A DNA stretch of 64,000 bases from Geomonas sp. RF6 (GTDB taxonomy: Bacteria > Desulfobacterota > Desulfuromonadia > Geobacterales > Geobacteraceae): positions 3,617,001 through 3,681,000 of the forward strand of contig NZ_CP087999.1 of assembly GCF_021044625.1 (NCBI RefSeq), in the 5' to 3' direction. A program made the position numbers and the translations under genes. Below, one piece after another: positions 1 through 8,609 of the stretch. Each line of letters opens with the position of its first letter. Position 1 is the first letter of the stretch. The notes below the pieces were generated by a model, which had not been told where the DNA came from, did not search any database, and saw nothing but the letters and a program-made list of their open reading frames with translations.

Positions 1-441
1 TTCCCGCGGTGGAAGGGCGCTTTGGCGTCCGCTTCACCGCCTCGAATCTTGACAGCGTAGGGACGCGAAGCGTCTCGCATTGCATGTTGAAGCAACACCG
101 AGCAGGACCAGTCGAGGCCGATTCGACCCTTGCTCACCTCCTGTTGGCCTTCCGTTTAAGCCGGCGCTTCGCGCCCTTACGGTGCCAAGATTCGGACCCA
201 TTCTCCCAGCCAGCGCCTCAACTCTCCCTGCCTCACCCGATTTCCCCCAGCCAAAGCATTCCCCCAAATTCCTGTAGCGTAAATAACTCCTTCTCGTCGT
301 TCGTGCACTCCTGCGTTTCCACAGGCCATCCCTCTCCGTTACAGATCCCCCCGTAGCGGCGGACGCGCACGCTTTACGCTATCCTAAAGGTGTGGCTTCA
401 CATCTGAAGTGATACGGAAGGCGAAACCGGGGAGATCGCAA
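1..441. other. No supported gene; upstream region of the FAD/Rieske gene
   Basis: Open frames exist on both strands here but none has a recognisable domain or a convincing ribosome-binding site, and they overlap each other. A small hairpin (gacgcgaagcgtc, about 60-72) is visible. The promoter of the following gene probably lies in the last 100 bases, but no clear -35/-10 pair was found. Confidence 0.4.
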
Positions 442-1980
442 ATGGACGATAAAACTGGAGGAACAGCTTCGATATGGATGACGGTGGAGGTGCCGACCTA
501 TGCTCCGCTTCGCGCCGATACTCATGCAGATGTTTGCATAGTCGGCGCCGGCATAGCTGGTCTCACAACTGCCTATCTTCTGGCGCGGGAAGGGAAATCG
601 GTGGTGGTGCTCGATGACGGCCCTATCGGTTCCGGGATGACCGCGCGAACCACGGCCCACCTCTCCTGCGCCATCGACGACCGCTACTATGAGATCGAGC
701 GGCTGCATGGGCAAAAGGGTGCACACCTTGCCGCCGACAGCCATTGCTCCGCCATCGACAGAATAGAGGCTATCGCGAAGGAAGAGGGGATAGAGTGCGA
801 CTTCGAGCGGGTGGACGGTTACCTTTTTACACCGCCGGGGGAGCCAAAGGAAGAGCTCGACCGCGAGCTGAAGGCGGCGCACCGGGCGGGGCTTACCGAT
901 GTGGAGAAGGTCGAGCGGGCCCCCATCGAGTTTTACACCGGGATGGCGCTGCGTTTCCCGAGGCAGGGGCAATTCCACCCCACGAAATACGTGGCCGGCC
1001 TTGCTCGGGCCGTCGAGAGGCGCGGCGGGCGCATCTTCACCGGCAGCCATGCAGCTTCAATTACGGGGGGCTCCCGTGCGCGGGTGGAGACCAGTGACGG
1101 GCGCCTCGTCACTGCCGATGCCATCGTCGTCGCCACGAACACCCCGGTCACCAACCTGGTATCGATGCATACGAAGCAGGCGCCGTACACCACCTATGTC
1201 ATTGCTGCCACTGTGCCGGCTGGAGCCGTTCACAAGGCGCTGTACTGGGACACTCCTGACCCTTACCACTACGTGAGGCTGCAGACGATGCGGAGTGCCG
1301 ATGGCAGCGCAAAAGACCTTCTCATCGTCGGCGGAGAAGATCACAAGACGGGGCAGGCGGAAAATTACCAAGAGCGGCACCAGCGCCTGGAGGCATGGGC
1401 GCGGGAGCGCTTCCCCATCGGGGACGTGGAGTTCCGCTGGTCGGGGCAGGTCATGGAACCGGTGGACGGCATCGCCTTCCTCGGGCGCAATCCTGGGCTC
1501 GATAAAAACATGTACATCGTCACCGGCGATTCCGGAATGGGGATGACTCACGGCACCATCGGCGGCATGCTCATCACCGACCAGATCATGGGGCGGGAGT
1601 CCCCGTGGGAGCCGCTTTACGACCCGTCGCGCAAGAGCCTCAGAGTGAGCGGCATCCTCGAGTTCGTCGGCGAGAACGTCAATGTTGCCGGCCAGTACCT
1701 CTCCGAGTACGTCACCGGCGGGGACGTCGGCTCCCCGGATGAGATCGCGCCGGGGGAGGGCGCTGTCATCGGCCTCGGAGTGACGAAGATGGCAGTATAT
1801 AAGGACGAGCAGGGGAACCTTTACAAGCGATCAGCCCTCTGCGCTCACCTCGGCTGCGTGGTGAAGTGGAACAGCCTGGAGAAGAGCTGGGATTGCCCGT
1901 GCCACGGCTCACGATATGACAGGTTTGGTGAGGTGATAACCGGACCTGCCAACAGAGGACTGGCGCCCGTGAAAGAGTAG
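442..1980 (+). CDS. FAD-dependent oxidoreductase with C-terminal Rieske [2Fe-2S] domain
   Basis: The 512-residue product joins a DAO/GlcD-type FAD oxidoreductase (dinucleotide-binding GAGIAGL near residues 36-42, aligned with the substrate-binding fold up to about residue 385) to a Rieske domain. The cluster ligands are visible as C467-x-H469 and C485-x-x-H488, with the extra pair C472/C487 that forms the usual disulfide. Proteins of this architecture are generally cytoplasmic; the substrate is unknown, and glycine/sarcosine-oxidase-like amine oxidation is only a family-level guess. I chose the ATG at 442 because a purine-rich stretch (ggggaga) lies just upstream and the extra N-terminal residues of the longer frame are not domain-like. 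The gene stands alone, with about 130 bp to the next one. Confidence 0.88.
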   Translation: MDDKTGGTASIWMTVEVPTYAPLRADTHADVCIVGAGIAGLTTAYLLAREGKSVVVLDDGPIGSGMTARTTAHLSCAIDDRYYEIERLHGQKGAHLAADSHCSAIDRIEAIAKEEGIECDFERVDGYLFTPPGEPKEELDRELKAAHRAGLTDVEKVERAPIEFYTGMALRFPRQGQFHPTKYVAGLARAVERRGGRIFTGSHAASITGGSRARVETSDGRLVTADAIVVATNTPVTNLVSMHTKQAPYTTYVIAATVPAGAVHKALYWDTPDPYHYVRLQTMRSADGSAKDLLIVGGEDHKTGQAENYQERHQRLEAWARERFPIGDVEFRWSGQVMEPVDGIAFLGRNPGLDKNMYIVTGDSGMGMTHGTIGGMLITDQIMGRESPWEPLYDPSRKSLRVSGILEFVGENVNVAGQYLSEYVTGGDVGSPDEIAPGEGAVIGLGVTKMAVYKDEQGNLYKRSALCAHLGCVVKWNSLEKSWDCPCHGSRYDRFGEVITGPANRGLAPVKE

Positions 1981-2111
1981 GGGGAAAGCGCCGCAGCCGC
2001 ATCAGGTAAGGAGAGCGCAGAAAAGGTGGGGCGCGGCTCCCCATTTCCCGCTCAAGTCTGGACGTATTGATGCCGATTAAGAAGGCAATACGTGAAGACA
2101 GGAGGCGGGGT

Positions 2112-2606
2112 ATGCAAGTTTCGGCAAATTACAGTGCGACGTCCCTTTCCTTTACCAGCAATACATCGGAGGTACGGCTTTCCCTTCCGGCCGCGCCAGC
2201 AGGGGCTTCGACGGGGAGCGATCGGGTCGAGCTCTCGGAGGCTGCGCTCCTTTCGCAATCCGGCTCCCTTTCCATCAGCGGCACGACCTCCGGGAAGAAG
2301 GGGGCAGGCGACATCGACTTTACCCTCGGAGTCGGGTTCCAACGTGCCTCCCTGTCGGCGGCGTCAACTCGGGTTGAAGTAGATTCAACGGGTGCAACGG
2401 TAACTTCTGAGAGCCTTTCTGCTGAAACAAATAGCTCGAGCTTCAGCTTCGCCATGGCGTCCGAGGCGGGAGGGGCGGATCACCTCAACGACGAGATCAG
2501 CAAAGTGAGCAAAGAGATGAAGCCCGCAGTAAAAGAATTCCTCGCAGCCGCTGGAATGAACGGCGGGTGGGGGCAGATGAACCGCCTGCTGCGTTCTGTG
2601 GCCTAA
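2112..2606 (+). CDS. Hypothetical Ser/Thr/Ala-rich protein
   Basis: The product is 164 residues with no cysteine and no obvious signal peptide or membrane segment. The first two thirds are rich in Ser, Thr and Ala, with alternating small and hydrophobic residues suggesting beta structure. The last third (from about residue 125) is charged and probably helical, ending with a Gly/Trp patch (GMNGGWGQM). A short DRVELSEAA stretch near residue 42 resembles segments in flagellar or secreted-protein hypotheticals, which is not enough to assign a role. The start at 2112 is set by an aggagg-type site seven bases upstream. A strong hairpin follows the stop. I do not recognise the family. Confidence 0.6.
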   Translation: MQVSANYSATSLSFTSNTSEVRLSLPAAPAGASTGSDRVELSEAALLSQSGSLSISGTTSGKKGAGDIDFTLGVGFQRASLSAASTRVEVDSTGATVTSESLSAETNSSSFSFAMASEAGGADHLNDEISKVSKEMKPAVKEFLAAAGMNGGWGQMNRLLRSVA

Positions 2607-2635
2607 AGACTCTGCCTTACAACATTCCACTTATA

Positions 2636-2660
2636 GGAGCCGGATCCCTCCGGCTCCTTC
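2636..2660 (+). terminator. Rho-independent-type hairpin after the hypothetical gene
   Basis: A perfect 9-bp stem (ggagccgga / tccggctcc) with a 4-base loop lies 30 bases after the stop codon. The T-run after it is short, so it may be a weak terminator. Confidence 0.6.
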
Positions 2661-2714
2661 CACCACTATCTCACCTGCCACAGTGACACCCGTCCGTCCG
2701 CCACACCCTCCGGG

Positions 2715-2857
2715 TAAGCCACCACCCTATTAATTCAAGACCTGACCCCGGTGCTCCGGGTAAACCACCACCTTATAATTCAAGACCTGACCCCGGTGCT
2801 GGCGTGACCCCCGGGGCTGCCACCTTATAATTCAAGACCTGACCCCGGTGCGTCCCG
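2715..2857. repeat. Three near-tandem copies of an 'aattcaagacctgacccc' repeat
   Basis: The core aattcaagacctgacccc followed by ggtgc appears at 2732-2754, 2777-2799 and 2829-2851, at spacings of 45 and 52 bases. Copies one and two are preceded by near-identical leads (taagccaccaccctat and taaaccaccaccttat). A fourth, diverged copy is at 15422-15444. It fills most of the 393-bp gap before the porin gene; nothing else is apparent there. Confidence 0.75.
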
Positions 2858-2999
2858 ATGCGTGCTGGACTTCCGGCTTTTTATCCTCCAAGGCGTGGCC
2901 CTGTCCGCCGCTGGGAGGTACTATTTTCCAATATTTTCCATGTAACGATGCCGCTGTCTGAACGCCTGTGCCGTCGGGGAGCGGGAAGGAGGCTACGGG

Positions 3000-4460
3000 A
3001 TGAAAGCTTCTTGCTGTGCTTGCTGTACCGTGGTTCTGATGCTGATAACGGGAACCGCCAGTGCCGCGACGGGTAATCCTGCCGTGGACGCGCTGATGCG
3101 CAAACTGGTGGAGAAGGGGGTGATCACGCGCGAGGATGCCCGCCAGCTCGAAGATGAGATCAGCAAGGAGGTGGCGGGTTCGAGGCCGCCTGCTCCGGTA
3201 AAGAATGAGCTGTCCGAGTCGGCCCCGCCTCTTCCTGTCGCAGCGTCGGAGGGGAAGGGGGGGGCGGAGGGTAAGGGGGAAGGGACGGAGTCAAAGACAG
3301 CAAAGTTGAAGCTCCCATTCGAGCTCAAGGTTCGGGCGCAGACTCGTCTCGACACCGGAGACCTCCTGGTCGGAGACGACGGCCGCTACCGCACCGAAAG
3401 TGACCTGTACATGCGCAGGATACGGCTGGAGATCGACAAGGAGTTCAAGACGCCGCCATTTGGGAAAAAGCTTGATCTCAACCTCACCCTGCAGGCGGAC
3501 CGGGCCGGCCAGGACTTCAGAAACGGCAGGCGCCGAAGCAGCGACAACGGTGTCGATGTCCACTACATCTACGGCGACTGGACCTTTGTCGATGCCTTCG
3601 CGGTGGAAGTCGGGAAGCACAAGCTCCCCTTTCTGCGCGCTCCTCTCACGTCGTCCTCACGGCAGCTTCTCATCGAGCGCCCCGCCGTCGACGGGGTCGC
3701 CGAGGACGCCTTCGGCGGGTATGAGCAGCCCCACATCATGGCGCACGGTTCCTTCAATGAGGGGGCGCTGCGCTACTACCTATCCTATCTCGACGGGGTG
3801 GCAGATCTCAGCGAGGTGCGTGATCTCGATCCCGCGGCGACGGAGGTGCAAAACCATGGCTGGGGGCCGGCGTTCGTCGGGCGCGTGGAACTCGCTCCCT
3901 TCGGGTTCGCCGGCAGGGGCGGCTTCACCGAGAAGAAGAAGGACGACACCGGTATCGGCGGCGAAAACCACCTGACCCTGGGGGTGGACGGCGGTTTTCA
4001 GGAGGGGGTGCGCTATGCCACGGAGGACGTTCCCTCCGCGGAGGCCGACGTTTCAGTGGTGAGCGTCGACCTTGCCGGCAGGTACACTTTCGGGTCCTCA
4101 GGCACCGTCACGGGACAGCTTCAATACGTCTCCCTCTGGAGGGACTTCAACTACAAAGGGGGGGAGACTCCTCGGGGAGCCTATGTGCAGGCTGGATACC
4201 TCCTTCCGTGGACGGTTCTCCTCGGCAAGCTCGAACCTGCCGCACGGTTCGAGTTCTTCGATCACGACAGGATAGAGAATGAAGATGGGAGCGGGACGAT
4301 TGAGAGGTCGTACACCCTGGGCTTCAACCATTACCTCTTACAGCACAGCATCAAATGGTCCTATAATTTCATTCATACCCGCTTCGACGAGGGGGTGGCG
4401 GAAGCGGCCAGCGACCGGAACAGGAACCTGCACCAGCTCCTGCTACAGCTTTATTTCTAG
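3000..4460 (+). CDS. Outer-membrane porin, phosphate-selective porin O/P family
   Basis: The 486-residue product begins with an export signal (hydrophobic core LMLITGTASA, cleavage expected after about residue 22). A short alpha-helical segment follows (about 28-58, pattern VDALMRKLVEKGVITREDA), typical of the periplasmic coiled-coil start of OprO/OprP-like porins. A low-complexity linker comes next, then a long stretch of alternating residues ending in an aromatic C-terminus (LLLQLYF), the hallmark of outer-membrane beta-barrels. The family forms anion-selective channels, and specificity cannot be read here. The start is supported by aggagg at about 2986-2992. It is the first gene of a four-gene set with 17-24 bp gaps, so it probably admits the ligand sensed by the genes behind it. 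Confidence 0.85.
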   Translation: MKASCCACCTVVLMLITGTASAATGNPAVDALMRKLVEKGVITREDARQLEDEISKEVAGSRPPAPVKNELSESAPPLPVAASEGKGGAEGKGEGTESKTAKLKLPFELKVRAQTRLDTGDLLVGDDGRYRTESDLYMRRIRLEIDKEFKTPPFGKKLDLNLTLQADRAGQDFRNGRRRSSDNGVDVHYIYGDWTFVDAFAVEVGKHKLPFLRAPLTSSSRQLLIERPAVDGVAEDAFGGYEQPHIMAHGSFNEGALRYYLSYLDGVADLSEVRDLDPAATEVQNHGWGPAFVGRVELAPFGFAGRGGFTEKKKDDTGIGGENHLTLGVDGGFQEGVRYATEDVPSAEADVSVVSVDLAGRYTFGSSGTVTGQLQYVSLWRDFNYKGGETPRGAYVQAGYLLPWTVLLGKLEPAARFEFFDHDRIENEDGSGTIERSYTLGFNHYLLQHSIKWSYNFIHTRFDEGVAEAASDRNRNLHQLLLQLYF

Positions 4461-4477
4461 CGTGCGAAGAGGCTCCC

Positions 4478-5350
4478 ATGTCGCGGACAGTGCGAAAGTT
4501 CCTCCTGATACTCTTTTTTCTGTGCTTCCCGCTCGTTTCTGAGGGGAAGGTCTTCAGCCTCGGCATTATCAGCGACAAACCGGTGGAGAAGAAGGTCGAA
4601 GGGTATGCCCCTCTGGCCAGGTACGTCGCCGCCCACCTCTCCGCGCAGGGGGTTACCGGCGGCAGGGTGGTGGTGGCAGGCAGCCTGGAGGAGATGCTCC
4701 GCATGATTGCCCGGCGAGAGGTGGACGTGGTGCTGGAGAGCCCTTTCTGGACCCTCAGGATGCAGGAAAAGGGAGGAATGAAGCCCACGCTGCTGGTGTG
4801 GAAGCACGGCAAGAAGGAGTACCGCACTGTCTTCTTCGTCCGCAAGGATAGCGGACTGACGAGGCTGGAAGACCTGAAGAGGAAGGTGCTGGCACTCCAG
4901 GACCCGGGATCTACATCGGCCTTTCTGATACCTGCGGCCGAGCTCCGGCGGCAGGGTATGCGGATGGCGCCGGCGAAGGGAAAGGCTGACCCCTCCGCTG
5001 TACGATACGTCCTGGTGGGGCACGAGAAGAATCAGGTTTTCTGGGTTACCGAAAAGAAAGCGGATGCGGCGGCCTTCGGTTCCGACGACTGGGAGGATGT
5101 CGCCGCACCGGAAAAGGAACAGTTGAAGGTGATCCACACCAGCAGGCCGTTTCTCCGGTACGTCGCGTCGTTTCACCCCGCACTGAAGCCGGGCCTCAGG
5201 AAGGCCATCGTGGACGTGCTCGTTCAGATGGATCGCGACCCCCAGGGGCAGAAGGTACTTCAAAAGGCATCGGGGATAAGAAAGATGGAGCCGCTCTCGG
5301 CTACGGACCGGGAATCCCTCCGGTTCATCAGGGAGCAGATGCAAAAGTAG
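4478..5350 (+). CDS. PhnD-family periplasmic substrate-binding protein
   Basis: The 290-residue product has a clear signal peptide (LLILFFLCFPLVS, mature from about residue 23) followed by a PhnD/Phosphonate-bd fold. It opens with the canonical beta-strand FSLGIISDKPVEKK, then YAPLARYVAAHL, and has the ligand-loop pattern LQDPGSTSAFLIP around residues 143-155. Family members bind oxyanions such as phosphonate, phosphite or phosphate; AioX-type relatives work with a sensor kinase. The mature part has no cysteine, so a thiol-ligated metalloid such as arsenite is unlikely by analogy. No permease or ATPase is nearby, and the next genes are a histidine kinase and a receiver. I infer a sensory rather than transport role. 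The stop and the next start are 22 bp apart. Confidence 0.85.
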   Translation: MSRTVRKFLLILFFLCFPLVSEGKVFSLGIISDKPVEKKVEGYAPLARYVAAHLSAQGVTGGRVVVAGSLEEMLRMIARREVDVVLESPFWTLRMQEKGGMKPTLLVWKHGKKEYRTVFFVRKDSGLTRLEDLKRKVLALQDPGSTSAFLIPAAELRRQGMRMAPAKGKADPSAVRYVLVGHEKNQVFWVTEKKADAAAFGSDDWEDVAAPEKEQLKVIHTSRPFLRYVASFHPALKPGLRKAIVDVLVQMDRDPQGQKVLQKASGIRKMEPLSATDRESLRFIREQMQK

Positions 5351-5372
5351 CAAAGGACCTGCGAGGCGTCAG

Positions 5373-7346
5373 GTGAAGCTCGGCATAAGCAACAGGTATG
5401 CTCTTCTTTTCAGCGCAATAAGTTTTATGCTGCTTCTCACCGTCCTTCTGGCGACGGGAGCGGTGATCTGGAAAAGCTCGGAGACGCTGAAAGAGAGGAT
5501 GGATGAGGAAACGGTCGCAAGCTTCGAGGCGCTGCAACACACCACTATGTACAACGTCTCCGATTTCCTGCGCAGGGAGCTTTTCACCCCTCTGTACGAG
5601 CTGAATATCGAGTACATCGACCGGACGATCCGCGACCTGTACAAGGGGATTCCGATAACCTCGGTGCGGATAGCGGACCCTTCGGGAAAAGTGCTGACTG
5701 ACGGCACGAAGGAGAACCGGTCGTACGGTGTCGTGCTGAGCGTCGATCGGAAGCGGCTGGAGTCGACCCCGGTGGTCATCGAGGAGGTGGCGGGGGGGCA
5801 CCGGGTGACTTTCCGGATTGGTGTTGAAGAATACGTAGCCGGCTTTGGAGAGATGATCTTCTCGGACGAGCCGTTGAAGCGGGCAATCGCGCTTCAGCAC
5901 CGCACCATGGGGCAGATCCTCTCCGAATTCCGGGGGAGCGTATTCGGTATCGCCATCCTCGCAACCCTCTTCATCGGCGTTCTTGCCGTCCTCATGAGCC
6001 TCCTTTTTTCCCGTACCCTCACACTTCCTCTGATTTCGCTGCGAGACGCGACGGTCCGGCTTGCCCATGGGGATCTGGACCACCGGGTGGAGGTCCGATC
6101 CCATGATGAACTGGGGGAGCTGGCCGCGGCCTTCAACAAGATGGTGGCCGACCTGAAGATGCACATGGAGGAGGTGCGCCGTACTACGGAAGCGCTGCGG
6201 CGGGAGGTGGAAGAGCGCAGGGGCGCGGAGCGCGCGCTGATGAATATGAGGGAACGCCTCATGCTGGCCCAGCGCGCGGGGCGCGTCGGGGTGTACGACT
6301 GGGACCAGATCACCGGAAACGGAGTGTGGACCGGCATGGAAGAGCTGTTCGGGATCAGCTCCGGCGAGTTCAGCTATCAGGAGTGGGCGAGGCTGGTGCA
6401 CCCCGAGGACCTGCCGGAGCTGGAAGCGCTCTTCGCACACGCCATCGCCGAGAGGCTAAACCACATCGAGTTCGAATACCGCTTCGTCCGGCCGGACGGG
6501 GAGGTTCGCTGGATGCACGGCACCGGACGGATCTTTTTCGATCCGGACGGCACCCCGACCCGCATGGTCGGCACGAAGCTGGACGTCTCCGACACGAAGG
6601 CGCGACAGCAGGAGCTGACGGAGGCAAAGGAGGCTGCTGAGGCGGCAAACGTCGCCAAGAGCGAGTTCCTGGCCAACATGAGCCACGAGATGCGCACCCC
6701 CATCGCAGGGACGCTCGGCATGATCTCACTTGTGCTGGACATGGATATAGGCCAGGAGGAGAGAGGGCTGCTGGAGATGGCGAAGAGGTCCGGAGAGTCG
6801 CTTCTGAGGCTGATGAGCGATCTCCTGGACTTCTCCCGGCTGGAGGCGGGGATGCTCTCCTTTGAAAGGCAGGAGTTCTCCCTGATCGACCTCGTGAACT
6901 CCGCGGTGGAGGTGGTGTCGCTGCAGGCGAGGGAGAAGGGGCTTGAGCTGCGGTGGCAGCTGACGGGGGACGTGCCGGACAAGGTGCGCGGCGACCAGGG
7001 GAGGATGCGACAGGTCCTTGTTAACCTGCTCGGCAATTCGGTAAAATTCACCGAGAGGGGCGAGGTGGAGCTTCTTGTCTCCACATTCTGCGACCTCGCG
7101 TCACCGCAGCGGCAGTTTCTCCTCTTTTCCGTGCGTGATACCGGTATCGGCATCGCCCCCGAAAATGTGGAGCGTATCTTCGGGAAGTTCATCCAGGTCG
7201 ACCCCACTTCCAGGAGAAAGCATGGCGGCGCCGGGCTGGGGCTCGCTCTTTCCAGGCAGATTGTTGCGGCGATGGGGGGGAGCCTGTGGGCCGAAAGCTT
7301 CATCGGCGCCGGGAGCACATTCCGCTTCAGCTATCCGATCGACTGA
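5373..7346 (+). CDS. Membrane sensor histidine kinase (periplasmic domain, HAMP, PAS, HisKA, HATPase)
   Basis: The 657-residue kinase starts at a GTG. Order: TM1 about residues 10-32, a periplasmic domain about 33-185, TM2 about 190-213, HAMP about 212-265, coiled-coil linker, PAS_3-type domain about 297-410, HisKA with phospho-acceptor His438 in MSHEMRTPI, and HATPase_c with the N box (LVNLLGNSVKF), DTGIGI and GGAGLGLALS. It lacks a receiver of its own; the next gene supplies a lone one. Lying directly behind a PhnD-type binding protein, the periplasmic domain is the likely docking site for that protein, as in TorT/TorS or AioX/AioS pairs. That pairing is inference from order only. Confidence 0.9.
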   Translation: MKLGISNRYALLFSAISFMLLLTVLLATGAVIWKSSETLKERMDEETVASFEALQHTTMYNVSDFLRRELFTPLYELNIEYIDRTIRDLYKGIPITSVRIADPSGKVLTDGTKENRSYGVVLSVDRKRLESTPVVIEEVAGGHRVTFRIGVEEYVAGFGEMIFSDEPLKRAIALQHRTMGQILSEFRGSVFGIAILATLFIGVLAVLMSLLFSRTLTLPLISLRDATVRLAHGDLDHRVEVRSHDELGELAAAFNKMVADLKMHMEEVRRTTEALRREVEERRGAERALMNMRERLMLAQRAGRVGVYDWDQITGNGVWTGMEELFGISSGEFSYQEWARLVHPEDLPELEALFAHAIAERLNHIEFEYRFVRPDGEVRWMHGTGRIFFDPDGTPTRMVGTKLDVSDTKARQQELTEAKEAAEAANVAKSEFLANMSHEMRTPIAGTLGMISLVLDMDIGQEERGLLEMAKRSGESLLRLMSDLLDFSRLEAGMLSFERQEFSLIDLVNSAVEVVSLQAREKGLELRWQLTGDVPDKVRGDQGRMRQVLVNLLGNSVKFTERGEVELLVSTFCDLASPQRQFLLFSVRDTGIGIAPENVERIFGKFIQVDPTSRRKHGGAGLGLALSRQIVAAMGGSLWAESFIGAGSTFRFSYPID

Positions 7347-7370
7347 GGCGGAAATGCCAGAGGGGGCTTT

Positions 7371-7754
7371 ATGCGCATACTGATAGCCGAGGACGACGCC
7401 GTTCTCGGTCACATGATAGCCACACTTCTTTCGCGCAGGGAGATCCCCTTCCGCGTCGTCAAGGATGGGGAGGGCGCGGTTGCTGCCTGGAAGGAAGGAG
7501 GGTTCGACATCATCCTCATGGATCTCCAGATGCCTCACGTCGACGGTATAGACGCCACAAAACTGATCAGGGAGGAGGAGGCGGCGCGCGGCGGTCACGT
7601 CACCATCATCGCCATGACGGCCCATGCTCTGGAAAAGGACAGGGAGGAATGCCTGAGGGCGGGGATGGACGATTATGTGACGAAACCTATCGATTTCGAC
7701 GAGTTCATTGCACTGCTGGAGAGGCACGGTCTGAAGGAGGAAGAGGGGGGATAG
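7371..7754 (+). CDS. Single-domain response regulator (CheY-like receiver)
   Basis: The 127-residue protein is a receiver domain and nothing else. The acidic pair is in IAEDDAVLG, the phospho-acceptor Asp lies near residue 48 in IILMDLQMP, the Thr/Ala switch in IAMTAHA, and the conserved Lys in YVTKPIDF. There is no DNA-binding output. It starts 24 bp after the kinase with a gaggggg site, so the pair is almost certainly cognate. It may act as a phosphate shuttle or bind another protein. The terminal segment KEEEGG is probably disordered. Confidence 0.9.
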   Translation: MRILIAEDDAVLGHMIATLLSRREIPFRVVKDGEGAVAAWKEGGFDIILMDLQMPHVDGIDATKLIREEEAARGGHVTIIAMTAHALEKDREECLRAGMDDYVTKPIDFDEFIALLERHGLKEEEGG

Positions 7755-7887
7755 ATCAGACGGTAGTGTGGCATACGCTTGTGCGGCGCCGGCATGAGCG
7801 GTTGGCCGAGGTGCGAGAGGAGGAAAGGCGGCACAGAGAGAGGCCGACATTCCTCCTTTTTTTCTTCAGCAGCGCAGGAGCTTACGC

Positions 7888-7990
7888 GTCCCCTCCCTTT
7901 CAAGGGGAGGGACAGGGTGGGGATGGGTTGGACGGCCGGGGAGCTGAACCCCATCCCCCTCCTGTCCTCCCCCTTGAAAGGGGAGGGACG
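7888..7990. repeat. Long inverted repeat, G/C-tract type, copy 1
   Basis: The left arm (about 7890-7928) and right arm (about 7949-7988) are near-complementary over almost 40 bases. Each has an internal hairpin of the type ccctttcaaggggaggg followed by gacagggtgggg. The spacer is about 20 bases. It sits between convergent genes (receiver and cytochrome c) and may terminate transcription from both sides. A relative is at 46014-46119. Confidence 0.75.
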
Positions 7991-8018
7991 TGCTGCCGGC
8001 AGCATCCCGTGGGTTTAA

Positions 8019-8420
8019 CTAGTACGTTTTCAGGACGTACTCTGCAATCGCCGTGGCGTCCTTGTCGGGGACGGTGGCTGCGTCGAACTTGTTCATGCCC
8101 GGCCCGGGGTTGCGCATGATCTTCACGATGTCCTCGGCCTTCGTTATGTTGTGCGCCTTCAGGTGGTCGCGCTTGAGGGTGTGCTCGGGCTTCACCACAT
8201 TGCCGCCGTTCGGGTGACATCCGGAGCAGTGCATCTTGAAGAGCCCTTCACCCGAGGCCCCCTCCGTCGTCGGTGGCGTCTGGGCCGGCGTCGAGGCCGT
8301 CTTCGGCGCTTCTGTCGGTTGTATTTCCGCCTTCTGAGCCGACTCCTCCTTTTTGCACCCCGAGACCAGACCGATTACCATGCTGGCAACCGCTAATCCT
8401 GCTGCAATCTTTCGATACAT
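8019..8420 (-). CDS. Monoheme c-type cytochrome lipoprotein
   Basis: The 133-residue product has a lipoprotein signal (hydrophobic VASMVIG then lipobox LVSGC, acylated Cys about residue 22). A Pro/Thr/Ala-rich tether of about 35 residues follows, then one class-I cytochrome c domain with CSGCH heme-binding motif about residues 70-74. A distal Met ligand is likely in GPGMNKF. It is therefore a membrane-anchored periplasmic electron carrier. The start at 8420 is preferred over a longer frame because an aggagg-type site lies about seven bases upstream. It is transcribed alone, after the glutamate synthase terminator. The partner is unknown. Confidence 0.88.
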   Translation of the reverse strand: MYRKIAAGLAVASMVIGLVSGCKKEESAQKAEIQPTEAPKTASTPAQTPPTTEGASGEGLFKMHCSGCHPNGGNVVKPEHTLKRDHLKAHNITKAEDIVKIMRNPGPGMNKFDAATVPDKDATAIAEYVLKTY

Positions 8421-8512
8421 GGCGAACCCTCCTGTAGTGTAGTTAACCATCGTCGCCCGCGGCGCTAGTAATTATAGCTACATAATCACGGTTGGCTGCT
8501 CTCGTTGCGGTA

Positions 8513-8545
8513 GAAAAAGAAAAAGCCCCGGATCTCTCCGAGGCT
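8513..8545 (-). terminator. Terminator of the glutamate synthase operon
   Basis: On the minus strand the stem agcctcgg / ccggggct (one G-T pair) is followed by a T-rich tail (ttttctttttc). A second hairpin (ggctgcc / ggcagcc, 8573-8601) lies between it and the stop codon. Confidence 0.75.
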
Positions 8546-8609
8546 TTCACTCTTTCTGCACGTCTCAAAGGAAATGGCTGCCGCACGCGGGGTGAGGCAG
8601 CCTTCCGTG

